Of a stretch of 64,000 nucleotides of DNA, positions 31,927-39,834 are shown in pieces. The translations under genes were made by a program, and so were the position numbers. The number at the start of each line of letters is the position of its first letter. Within the stretch, counting starts at the first letter, position 1. The notes under the pieces are model-generated. The model was not told where the DNA came from, searched no databases, and was given only the letters and a program-made list of their open reading frames with translations. This DNA is from Caulobacteraceae bacterium (lineage in GTDB: Bacteria > Pseudomonadota > Alphaproteobacteria > Caulobacterales > Caulobacteraceae), in NCBI GenBank assembly GCA_030446805.1, contig JAUJMO010000001.1, positions 130,038 through 194,037 on the forward strand, in the 5' to 3' direction.

Positions 31927-32819
31927 GCGCTCGCCTGAAGATGTCCACCCGCGGGCTGGGCGCCGCACCGCCGTCGGCGAGCTCCCTGTTCATCGATGAA
32001 AAGCCGCGAGGCCGCTTCCTCCCCAAGTGGCGCCGCGAAGAGCCGGCCAAGCCGGTCGGGCCCGCTTCCGTCCAAACCGCGTCGCCCCAGCCCAGGCCGG
32101 CCAAGTCCGCGCCGGCCGACCACGCCGAGCTCCAGGCCGCCATGGCGCAGTTGCACGCCGCGCTCGGCCCCGTGCCGGAAGGGGAGGGACGGGTGCTCCA
32201 GTTCGTGGCCGCCACCAGCGGCGAGGGCAGCTCCACCTTGGCGCGCGAGTTTGCTCTTTGCGCCGCCAAAAAGGCCCGGCGTCCCGTGTGGCTGGTCGAT
32301 CTGGACCTGATGGGCGCGCCCCAGCATGCGGCCGTGAGCGCCGACCCCGCCCGCTTCGGCGCGCTCGGCCCGGCCTCCCAGGCCTCGCCCGACGGCTCCA
32401 GCTTCGTTTCCGTCCAACCCTCGGCCCGAACCGCCGAGGGGAAGGTCCTTTCCGACGCCCGCTACCTGGCCGCCCACGCCTTGCTCAAGGGCCGGCTGTG
32501 GGTGACGCGTTTCCGCAAGGAGGCCATTCGCCCCGGCCAACAGGTTCGCCTGTCAGGATCCTCGGCCTATTGGCGCGCGCTGTCCGCGCACGCCGAGTAC
32601 GTCATCATTGACACTCCGGCGGCCGACCGCTCAACCGCGGCCTTGACGTTGGCCAGCCAGGTGGACGCCTCCGTTCTCGTGGTCGCCGCCGAAGACGTCG
32701 ACGCTCGCGCGCCCGCCGCCTTGAAACAGGCTCTGGAAAGCCACGGGGGCCGCATCGCCGGCCTGGTGTTCAACCGGGCCCGCCAGACGCCGCGCTTCCT
32801 TGAGAAGCTGCTGTCGTGA
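31923..32819 (+). CDS. hfsB: HfsB-like protein with degenerate Wzc-kinase P-loop
   Basis: A 298-residue cytoplasmic protein related to the C-terminal tyrosine-kinase domain of Wzc (CpsD/CapB family). The P-loop position reads ATSGEGSSTLA: the canonical lysine of GEGKST is replaced by serine (Ser103). The Walker A' position reads VWLVDLDLMGAPQ and Walker B VIIDTPAAD. There is no tyrosine cluster at the C-terminus. It therefore probably does not act as an ordinary BY-kinase and may be a structural partner of HfsA, as assumed for Caulobacter HfsB. Translation is coupled on both sides by 4-base overlaps. Confidence 0.8.
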   Translation: MSARLKMSTRGLGAAPPSASSLFIDEKPRGRFLPKWRREEPAKPVGPASVQTASPQPRPAKSAPADHAELQAAMAQLHAALGPVPEGEGRVLQFVAATSGEGSSTLAREFALCAAKKARRPVWLVDLDLMGAPQHAAVSADPARFGALGPASQASPDGSSFVSVQPSARTAEGKVLSDARYLAAHALLKGRLWVTRFRKEAIRPGQQVRLSGSSAYWRALSAHAEYVIIDTPAADRSTAALTLASQVDASVLVVAAEDVDARAPAALKQALESHGGRIAGLVFNRARQTPRFLEKLLS

Positions 32820-34093
32820 CGGCGGTTTCCGCCGCGGCGCCCGTCACGGCGGCCCTTGTCCGCGCGCCGCACGCCCGCACGACCCTGCCCACCGCCTTGG
32901 AGTACGCCTTTGCAGGGGTGGTGCTTCTGATGTTGTCCGAGGCCCTGCTCGGCCCCTTGTTCAACCCCACCCAGAGTTCGGAGGCCGCACCCTGGCTCCG
33001 CCAGATCTGGCTGCCGGTCTACGGCCTCACCGCCCTGGTGGTCGCGGCGCGGCTGAGCTGCATGACCCAAGTCTTCTGGGGCGCGCTCCTGCTCGCGCCC
33101 CTGCTGCTCTTGGCGGGCTTGTCCACGGAATGGTCGCTGCTTCCCGACATCACCGTGCGACGGGCGGTGGCGCTGAGCCTGAGCAGCCTTTTCGGCCTCT
33201 ATCTCGCCGCCCGCTTCGCCTGGCGTGAGCTGATGGAGCTTCTCGCCGGCGTGTTCCTGATCCTAGCCTTGGGGAGTTACCTGTCGGTGCTGGCGGCCCC
33301 GGGCTGGGCGATCCACGCGACGGTCCACCCCGGAGCCTGGAAGGCGCTGTGGTTCGAAAAGAACGGTCTCGGTCAGGTCATGACCTGGGGCGTGCTGGCC
33401 TGCGGCTGCGCGGCCCTGCTGACGCCCGAACGGCGCCGCTTGTGGACGGTGAGTGCGGTTCTCTGCGGAGCCCTGGTGTTGTTCTCCACCTCCAAGACCT
33501 CGCTCCTAGGGATGATGCTGGTCGGCTCGGGCCTGGCTGTGGTGGCTGGCTTCCGCCGTGGAGGCCTGCTGGCCGTGCTGACCGGCTGGCTGGCCCTGGT
33601 CGGTGTGGCGGCGGTCATGGCGATGGCCGTGCTCGCGCCGGAGATCGTGCTGGAGGCCTTGGGCAAGGATCCCACCCTGACCGGCCGCACGGACATCTGG
33701 TCGGCGGTCCTGCGGCGAGTGCAGGAACGGCCCTGGCAGGGCTACGGCTACGCCGCCTTCTGGGCCGACAAGCAAGGTCCTGTGGGCTTCGTCCGCAACG
33801 AGGTGAACTGGAGCGCGCCCACCGCCCATAACGGTTGGCTCGAGCTGCTGCTGTCCTTCGGCTGGACGGGCGTGATCCTGTTCGGCGTGCACCTGGGCGT
33901 GACGGTGCTGGCCGCCGCCGCCAGCATGGGACGGGGCGCTCACGCCTATTGGGCGGTGCTGGCCGTGGCCTTGTTCACGCTCTTCAGCCTGTCGGAGAGC
34001 ACCATCATGCAGCAGAACAACCTGATCTGGGTGATCTATGTCATGACCTCGGCCAAGCTGCTCCAGGTCGCCGCCCCCACCCGACCACGCTGA
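32816..34093 (+). CDS. hfsC: O-antigen-polymerase-like membrane protein (HfsC/Wzy type)
   Basis: A 425-residue polytopic membrane protein with about ten helices and a large periplasmic loop, typical of Wzy/WaaL polymerases. The region WFEKNGLGQVMTWGVLACG, the KTSLLGMMLVGSG motif and GYGYAAFWADKQGPVGFV followed by SAPTAHNGWLELLLSFGWTG are characteristic of O-antigen ligase/polymerase family members. It would join holdfast repeat units in the periplasm. The start is GTG, overlapping hfsB by four bases. It converges on the glycosyltransferase gene with 130 bases between; no clear terminator is visible there. Confidence 0.83.
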   Translation: MTAVSAAAPVTAALVRAPHARTTLPTALEYAFAGVVLLMLSEALLGPLFNPTQSSEAAPWLRQIWLPVYGLTALVVAARLSCMTQVFWGALLLAPLLLLAGLSTEWSLLPDITVRRAVALSLSSLFGLYLAARFAWRELMELLAGVFLILALGSYLSVLAAPGWAIHATVHPGAWKALWFEKNGLGQVMTWGVLACGCAALLTPERRRLWTVSAVLCGALVLFSTSKTSLLGMMLVGSGLAVVAGFRRGGLLAVLTGWLALVGVAAVMAMAVLAPEIVLEALGKDPTLTGRTDIWSAVLRRVQERPWQGYGYAAFWADKQGPVGFVRNEVNWSAPTAHNGWLELLLSFGWTGVILFGVHLGVTVLAAAASMGRGAHAYWAVLAVALFTLFSLSESTIMQQNNLIWVIYVMTSAKLLQVAAPTRPR

Positions 34094-34223
34094 ACGCCTG
34101 CGTCCTCTGGGGCGAGCCTTGTCGCGGAAACCGTGGCGCCGGACCGCGGGCGTTCGGGATCGCATCAGCCCCTGCGCGACACACCTCCACAGGCATGAGG
34201 GAGATGGCGGCGGGGAAGGGTGG

Positions 34224-35237
34224 TCAGAGCGCCGCGCCGCCGCTGCGCGCCACCTCGGCCGCCCCATAGAAGCGAGGCTCGAACCGCGGCATCCACAGCA
34301 CCTTGCCCAGGCCGCGCGCCGCGCGGTCCAGCATGTCGGCGCGTTCCGGACGGCGGAGAAGCCACAGCGCGGCCGCCGCGGCGCCGAACACGGCGGTTTG
34401 TGTCGCGCCGATGGCCATCCAGCGGGCCACCCCCAGCCGGTCGCCGCGGTAGGACGCAGTCTGCGACGGGCCCTGCCCATAGGCGAAGGCGCGCTTGACG
34501 GCATAGGTCAGGGTCGCGCGGTGCGGTGCGGGATGCTCCCAGACCCAGGCCTCGGCCGCCCAGGCGAAGCGGCGGCCAAGCCCGGCCAGCTTTGTGAACA
34601 GCAGGTCGTCCTCGCCGCCGATCTGATCCATCGCCGGGTCGAAGGGCGCCGGCCCGGCCAGGGCCGTGCTCCGGGTCAGCAGGGAGTTGCCGCAGCCCCA
34701 GTGGGTGGAGACCGGTCCAGACTGCGCCGGCCCTGTTCGCGAGAACAGCCGCTCCAGATAGGCGGTCGCCCAGCCCGAGCCGTCCGGCGCCCGGCCGCGG
34801 ATGGGGCCGAAGGTCACGTCGGCCCCGTGCTCCCGGTGCACTCTGACGAGCGCGGCCAACCATCCCGGGGGCGCCTCCTCGTCGTCGTCGAGAAAGGCGA
34901 CGAGCTCGCCCGACGCCACGGCGAGCCCGCTGTTGCGCGCGGTCGCCACGCCTGGCTCCGCTTCGTGCACGAAGCGGAGCGGGAAGGGCGCCTCGGCCGC
35001 AAGCGTCTGCACCCCCGGTCCCGCCGAGCCTTCCGGAGAATTGTCCACCACCACCAGCTCCAGCGCGCCCGCGTCCGCCTGGGCGAACACGGAGCGGACC
35101 GCCCGCGCCAGGCTCTCGGGCCGGCGCAGGGTTGGCATGACGATGCTGATCACGGGGCTGATCACGGGGCTGATCACGGGGCTGATCACGGGGCTAATGG
35201 CGGGGCTGGGGCCGGGATTGATGTCGGGCGGGCTCAC
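34224..35237 (-). CDS. GT2 family glycosyltransferase with repeat-encoded N-terminus
   Basis: A 337-residue family-2 glycosyltransferase. The core begins SIVMPTLRRPESLARAV, with VVVDNSPEGS and the metal motif FLDDDEEAP (about residue 115), followed by LTRSTALAGPAPFDPAMDQIGGEDDLLF. Two hydrophobic stretches near the C-terminus may attach it to the membrane. The start is a GTG at 35237 overlapping the upstream stop (GTGA). The first 30 residues are a Pro/Ser/Ile repeat (units of ISPV) encoded by a 12-bp tandem repeat. It is the last gene of the hfsE-hfsF-GT2-GT2 run, so it likely adds a holdfast sugar, but which one is unknown. Confidence 0.8.
   Translation of the reverse strand: MSPPDINPGPSPAISPVISPVISPVISPVISIVMPTLRRPESLARAVRSVFAQADAGALELVVVDNSPEGSAGPGVQTLAAEAPFPLRFVHEAEPGVATARNSGLAVASGELVAFLDDDEEAPPGWLAALVRVHREHGADVTFGPIRGRAPDGSGWATAYLERLFSRTGPAQSGPVSTHWGCGNSLLTRSTALAGPAPFDPAMDQIGGEDDLLFTKLAGLGRRFAWAAEAWVWEHPAPHRATLTYAVKRAFAYGQGPSQTASYRGDRLGVARWMAIGATQTAVFGAAAAALWLLRRPERADMLDRAARGLGKVLWMPRFEPRFYGAAEVARSGGAAL
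35146..35205. repeat. 12-bp tandem repeat in a glycosyltransferase gene
   Basis: Four perfect copies of CTGATCACGGGG at 35146-35193 and a degenerate fifth copy (35194-35205). On the coding (minus) strand each copy encodes the four residues ISPV (or a permutation). Copy-number change by slippage would keep the frame and alter only the length of the N-terminal segment. Each unit contains the palindrome TGATCA. Confidence 0.9.
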
Positions 35238-36151
35238 AGGACTTCTGCATAACAGGCTGCACGATAGGTCTTCGCGGCCGCCACCCGCAGCTTCAAGGGC
35301 ACGGCCGTGGCCACGGCCAGCCGCTTCAGCATCGGCCGCCACAGGCGCCGCAGCGGCGCCCGGCGCAGCACCCGCGCGGCGCGGAAGCTGGCGTAACGGG
35401 CCACGATCTCCGGGTGGGCCTGAAGCACCCGGGCGAAGTTGCCGGCGGACTGCTCGTATTTGCGCGTGAGCGTCTCGGCCGTGTCCAGGCCCAGGTGCGT
35501 GGCGGTGTTGTCGATGTGCAGGATGGGCCAGCGGCGGCCCACCCGCATGGCCCACTCCACATCCTCCCAGCCCCAACCGGTGAAGCTCTCGTCGAAGCGT
35601 TCGCTGTCGAACACCTCGCGGCGGACCAGGAGATTGCTGGTGAAGACGTGCTTTTCCGGGGCTCGCGAACGGTGTGCGGCGGGCAGGCAGTCCGACCCGC
35701 GCGACATCGCCTGATGCAGCACGGTGTGCGGCGTCACCGGCGCGCCGTCCACGGTGAAGCCGCCAAAGGCGACCGGCGCCTCCACATGCGTCCATCGCTG
35801 CAGGAAGTCCTCGCCGTCGGGCAGCATGTCGCTGTCCAGGAACAGCAGGCGCTGGGATCGGGCGTGGCGGGCGAGGCGGTTGCGGCCGCGCGCGCGGCCC
35901 TCGTTGGGCACGCTGACCAGCCGCGCCGGCGCGCGCAGAACGGCCACATCGGCGGCCACGGCGCCCGCCCGGACCCGGTCCGGGTCGCCGTCGTCGAGCA
36001 CCACGATTTCGATCCGGCCGTCGAGCCCGGCGGCCTGCCGATCGAGCACCTGGAGCAGCGGGCGTGGATCATCGCCGTGAAAGGGGATCAGCACGGACAG
36101 GGTGGGCTCCGGGCCCGCCCACGACGGGCTCTCGGTGGTATGCTCTTTCAT
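35234..36151 (-). CDS. GT2 family glycosyltransferase (HfsG-like)
   Basis: A 305-residue family-2 glycosyltransferase. The GT-A fold shows LSVLIPFHGDDPRPLLQVL, then IVVLDDGDPD, and the DXD-like LFLDSDMLPDGEDF near residue 107. FTGWGWEDVEWAMRV near residue 195 is the glycosyltransferase-family C-terminal (galactosyl-transferase-like) motif. The ATG at 36151 overlaps the flippase stop (ATGA); an ATG at 36166 would add five residues. Its position directly after hfsE and hfsF corresponds to hfsG of Caulobacter. No hfsH deacetylase gene follows. Confidence 0.8.
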   Translation of the reverse strand: MKEHTTESPSWAGPEPTLSVLIPFHGDDPRPLLQVLDRQAAGLDGRIEIVVLDDGDPDRVRAGAVAADVAVLRAPARLVSVPNEGRARGRNRLARHARSQRLLFLDSDMLPDGEDFLQRWTHVEAPVAFGGFTVDGAPVTPHTVLHQAMSRGSDCLPAAHRSRAPEKHVFTSNLLVRREVFDSERFDESFTGWGWEDVEWAMRVGRRWPILHIDNTATHLGLDTAETLTRKYEQSAGNFARVLQAHPEIVARYASFRAARVLRRAPLRRLWRPMLKRLAVATAVPLKLRVAAAKTYRAACYAEVL

Positions 36152-37590
36152 GCCGTCCTCGCGCACAGGCCGCTCCGCAGGCGCCCGAGACGCTCGCGGA
36201 GGTGAGCGTCCAACAGGAGCATCACCGCGGCGTAGGTCGCCGCGCCCACGGCCGCCTTGCCAAGCAGTTCAAGCCAGCCTCCGGGCGAGGGCAGGGCCGC
36301 CACGCAGGCCGCCATCACGCCCGAGGCCAGCCCGGCGCGCGCCAGCGCCGTCCAGGGAACCGGCAGGATCAGCACGGTCCGGCCCAGGGTCGCCGACAGC
36401 AGCGCGCCCAGCGCATAGCCGATGGTGGTGGCCCAGGCCGCGCCGATCAGGCCGAAGCGCGGCACCAGCAGGACGTTCAGCCCGATGCTGAGCAGGGCGG
36501 GCGCCATCATCACGCCGACCAGCAGTCCGGTGCGGCGCCCCAGGGTGAAGGCCTGGCCGAAATAGTGCGTGTGCAGGCCGGCGAAAAAGGCCGCCATTGC
36601 GATCAAGGGCGTCACGGACGCCGCCTGCGCCCTGAGCTCCTCGCCCACCAGGATGCCGATCAGCGGCTCCGAAACCAGCGCCAAGCCCGTTGCCGCCGGC
36701 AAGGCCAGCCAGATCAGCAGTTCGCCCTGCTCGCGAGCCGCGCGGGTCAGCGCCTCCGGCCCGCCGCGCTCGAGCGCGGCCACCAGCGCCGGCCCCCCCG
36801 CAAGGCTCAGCCAGACGAACAGCACGTCCAGCAGCCGGTTCCCGACCGAATAGCCCGCGTGGTAGGCGCCCACGCTGGCCTCGTCGAGGAAGGTGGCGAT
36901 AAGAAAGCGGTCGGCCGTGGCCAGGGCCAGCGAGGCGACCAGCGCCAACGCCACGGGCAGGCCGTAGCCGATGTTGCGCCGGAGCCGCTCGGGATCGATC
37001 CCGCCGCCCCGGGCGCGTCGCATCTCGCCCGGCCAGAACCAGGCCAGGCAGGCGGCCACCAGGACGCCGTAGCCCGCCAAGGGCGCCGCGCCTCCCCAGC
37101 CGGCCAGGGCCAAGGCCATGCCCGCCAGGAACCCTCCGCCCGTGATCACGATGTCGATGGTGGCGAACCCGCGCACGTCGCCGGTGGCGCGCATGCGCTC
37201 CATCACCAGCCGCAGCGCGCTTTTCAGAGCGAAAGCGAGCACGCCGGCCCCGACGGCCAGCTTCAGGTCCGGATCCAGCGGCAGCAGGAGCAGGAGAGGC
37301 GCGCCCAGCGTCAGCACAACTGCAACCATGATCCACACCGCCCGGTGCAGGGTTCGCAGATGCGTCGCCAGCCCACCGCCCGCGGTTTCGGCCGCGGTGA
37401 ATCGGGCGGTCGCCGCCTCGTTCCATGTCAGGAAGATCGTCTGGCTCAGCGCGCCCACGGAGTAGGCCAGCGCGTAATGTCCATAGGCTTCGGGCGTGAG
37501 CAGCCGGGTGAAGGCGATCACCGCCCCGAAGCCCGCCAGCGCCTGCACGATCTGCACAGGCAGGTAGCCCATCACCCCTCGCCAGAACAT
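36148..37590 (-). CDS. hfsF: Polysaccharide flippase HfsF-like (Wzx/MATE type)
   Basis: A 480-residue inner-membrane protein with about 12-14 helices. The N-terminus MFWRGVMGYLPVQIVQALAG and FTRLLTPEAYGHYALAYSV is typical of Wzx-type oligosaccharide flippases, which move undecaprenyl-linked repeat units to the periplasmic side. It sits between hfsE and a GT2 gene, matching HfsF. Its stop overlaps the next start. A 64-base gap separates it from hfsE. Confidence 0.87.
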   Translation of the reverse strand: MFWRGVMGYLPVQIVQALAGFGAVIAFTRLLTPEAYGHYALAYSVGALSQTIFLTWNEAATARFTAAETAGGGLATHLRTLHRAVWIMVAVVLTLGAPLLLLLPLDPDLKLAVGAGVLAFALKSALRLVMERMRATGDVRGFATIDIVITGGGFLAGMALALAGWGGAAPLAGYGVLVAACLAWFWPGEMRRARGGGIDPERLRRNIGYGLPVALALVASLALATADRFLIATFLDEASVGAYHAGYSVGNRLLDVLFVWLSLAGGPALVAALERGGPEALTRAAREQGELLIWLALPAATGLALVSEPLIGILVGEELRAQAASVTPLIAMAAFFAGLHTHYFGQAFTLGRRTGLLVGVMMAPALLSIGLNVLLVPRFGLIGAAWATTIGYALGALLSATLGRTVLILPVPWTALARAGLASGVMAACVAALPSPGGWLELLGKAAVGAATYAAVMLLLDAHLRERLGRLRSGLCARTA

Positions 37591-37654
37591 GCGCGCCTTT
37601 TCCCTAGCCGAGCTCGAGCCTTATCGCGCCGCCCGTTGCGGAGCCGTGAAGGCT

Positions 37655-39175
37655 TCAGCGGATCGCCGCCTTGTCGCCCAGCAGGCGCGGCACGGTGACC
37701 AGCACGATGTAGAGGTCCAGCCACAGCGACCGCCGCTCGATATACTCCACGTCCAGCGCCACCCGGGCGGCCACCTCCTCCGAGGTGTGCACCGGACCGC
37801 GCGAGCCATGGATCTGCGCCCATCCCGTGATGCCGGGCTTGATCCGGTGCCGGTGGGCGTAGTGGGCCACCAGCTTGGAGGCTTCCGCCTCGCCCGTCAT
37901 CATTCCGATGGCATGCGGGCGGGGCCCCACCACGCTCATCTCGCCACACAGCACGTTGAAGATCTGCGGCAGTTCGTCGAGGCTCGTCTTGCGGATGAAC
38001 CGACCGACCCGGGTGACCCGGTCATCATCCTTGGTCACCTGGCGCCGCGCGGTGGCGTCCGAGGCCTCCACGCGCATGGAGCGGAACTTCCACACGGTGA
38101 TGACTTCGTTGTTGAAGCCGTGCCGCTTCTGCCGGAACAGGATCGGCCCCGGGCTGTCGAGTCGCACCGCCAGGGCCACCGCCGCGAACAGGGGCGCGGT
38201 CAAGAGCAGGCCGATCACGGCCAGCACCACGTCCTGCACCCGCTTGCCGAAGGCGCGGCTGTCGTCGCTGCGCCGTCCGTCCACAAAGGCCAGGGGCGCG
38301 TCCGTGATCCGCTCCAGCGAGCGCCCGTCGCCGGGAAGCAGCAGGGTCACCTCATTGGGCAGGTTGCGCAGCCGGTCCACCAGGGCCCGCGTGCGGGCCT
38401 CCGTGGCGTCGGTGACGGTGATCACGATCCGGTCCACATAGGGCAGCAGCCGGTGCTCCAGCAGCGCCTCGAGGTCGCCCAGCACCGGCACGCCATGCAG
38501 CGTCACCGGCGCGCGCGCCGCCCGGTCGTCGAACACGCCCAGCACCGACACCTCTCGGGTGGCGAGCGCCGCCTCGATCAGCCGGCCGGCGGCGGGGGTG
38601 GCCCCCACGAACACCAGATTGGGCGTCATTCGCCCGTTGCGCCGCCAGGCCCGGGTCAGGTCGTAGGCGCCCAGGTGGAGCACACCCACGAGCAAGGCCG
38701 CCGATCCCGTCCAGACCAGCACGGCCGGCGCGCTGCGTCCGTCGGTGAACAGCCAGGCCGCCGCGAGCGCAGCGACGCCGGCCGCCGCGAAGGCCGTGGT
38801 CACCCGCAGGAGATGGCCCAGCGGCCGCTCCGAGCGGTTGTAGGCATAGGCGGCCGAAGCTCGAAGGCCGATCGCCGCGGCCACCGCCCCCACCACGAAA
38901 GGCGCCACATGGCCCAGCTCCGTGGTGAGGAGGGGACCTCCCGCCGCCCCGCCGGCCGCCAGCACGGCCAGCACGGTCAGCACGATCAAGTCCAGGCTTT
39001 GGAACGCCCTGGCCGCCGTCAGCGGGCCGATGCGTGAGCGCACCGGCACCAGTCGTGCAGGCCGCAGCGGGCCCCGTGCACGCCGGCCCTGGACCAGCCT
39101 GAGCCGGGGCGTCTCGGCAGGGATGGGACGAACGCTTTCGGGCGGGTTTGCAGCGGCGGAGACAGGGCGCGACAT
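37655..39175 (-). CDS. hfsE: Undecaprenyl-phosphate sugar phosphotransferase HfsE/PssY-like
   Basis: A 506-residue polyprenyl-phosphate hexose-1-phosphate transferase that starts each holdfast repeat unit. Four N-terminal hydrophobic segments (about 60-165) and a Rossmann-like CoA_binding_3 region (LVFVGATPAAGRLIEAAL near 185) precede the catalytic domain. This carries RVQDVVLAVIGLLLTAPLF, then FRQKRHGFNNEVITVWKFRSM, then TSLDELPQIFNVLCGEMSVVGPRP, and KPGITGWAQIHGSRG, all hallmarks of the bacterial sugar transferase family. It is the first gene of the leftward hfs operon. Confidence 0.9.
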   Translation of the reverse strand: MSRPVSAAANPPESVRPIPAETPRLRLVQGRRARGPLRPARLVPVRSRIGPLTAARAFQSLDLIVLTVLAVLAAGGAAGGPLLTTELGHVAPFVVGAVAAAIGLRASAAYAYNRSERPLGHLLRVTTAFAAAGVAALAAAWLFTDGRSAPAVLVWTGSAALLVGVLHLGAYDLTRAWRRNGRMTPNLVFVGATPAAGRLIEAALATREVSVLGVFDDRAARAPVTLHGVPVLGDLEALLEHRLLPYVDRIVITVTDATEARTRALVDRLRNLPNEVTLLLPGDGRSLERITDAPLAFVDGRRSDDSRAFGKRVQDVVLAVIGLLLTAPLFAAVALAVRLDSPGPILFRQKRHGFNNEVITVWKFRSMRVEASDATARRQVTKDDDRVTRVGRFIRKTSLDELPQIFNVLCGEMSVVGPRPHAIGMMTGEAEASKLVAHYAHRHRIKPGITGWAQIHGSRGPVHTSEEVAARVALDVEYIERRSLWLDLYIVLVTVPRLLGDKAAIR

Positions 39176-39266
39176 GACGGTTCACAGTTGAGCGGCGGGG
39201 CGAACAGCTCGCCTCACGCGTGTTGTCCGCGGTCATGCAAGTCGCGCGCCGGTCCACTCCCGGCGG

Positions 39267-39735
39267 TTTGGTCGCCGCGTACGACGACACGGGCGCATCC
39301 GCCGGGTCGTCTTCGCGAAAGCCTTCGCCGCCCAGCGGACGGTCGCCGTACACCGAGGACGGTGAGGCGTAGACTAGGCGCCTCACGCGGTGGTGACGGC
39401 ACGCCTCCAGCACCGCCAAGATGCCCCGCCAGATTGGCCCGCTCATAGGCGAAGGGGTGGTCCAGCGACCAGCGCACCCCCGCCTGCGCCGCCAGGTGCA
39501 CCACCCGGTCCACCCCGCCCCGCTCGAGGCGGTCGGCGACCACGCCCGGATCGGCGATGTCGCCCCGCACCATCTCGAAATCGGGACGCCCCGCCAGCCG
39601 TTCGGCCCGCGCCTGTTTCAGTTTGGGATCGTAGTAGCGGTTGAATTCGTCCAGCACCCGCTCGCCGCGCGCGAGCAGCCGCTCGGCCACATGGTAGCCG
39701 ATGAACCCCGCCGCTCCGGTGACCAGAACCGTCAT
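39267..39735 (-). pseudogene. Decayed NAD-dependent epimerase (UDP-glucuronate 4-epimerase-like)
   Basis: The N-terminus is convincing: MTVLVTGAAGFIGYHVAERL, then RYYDPKLKQAR, FEMVRGDIADP and HLAAQAGVRWSLDHPFAYER, typical of UDP-glucuronate epimerases. Homology then changes reading frame near 39435-39445; the shifted frame continues LAVLEACRHHRVRRLVYASP and SSVYGDRPLGGEGF, and ends at the catalytic-type SYAATK near 39267. After that the sequence is unrelated. GERVLDEFNRYYDP also lacks a few residues compared with the family. So the gene is frameshifted, internally trimmed and missing its C-terminal half. It lies directly upstream of hfsE, where it may once have supplied a sugar nucleotide. 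Confidence 0.82.
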
Positions 39736-39763
39736 GCCGGGGGTCCTAACGTCGACCGCCTCC

Positions 39764-39794
39764 AAACGAAAGCGGGGCCCCGAAGGGCCCCGCT
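39764..39794 (-). terminator. Intrinsic terminator of the amino-acid permease gene
   Basis: AGCGGGGCCC (39771-39780) and GGGCCCCGCT (39785-39794) form a perfect 10-bp stem. Read leftward the loop is TTCG closed by C-G, a very stable tetraloop, and TTTCGTTTGG follows. It lies about 40 bases after the permease stop and 36 bases before the decayed epimerase start. Confidence 0.75.
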
Positions 39795-39834
39795 CCAGCT
39801 CAAGCTGTACACCCGCGAGGGCGCAGCCTCCGGC

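Noticed and set aside
35146..35205. Possible CRISPR-like array
   Set aside because: The repeats are contiguous 12-mers with no spacers, lie inside a coding frame, and no cas genes are near.
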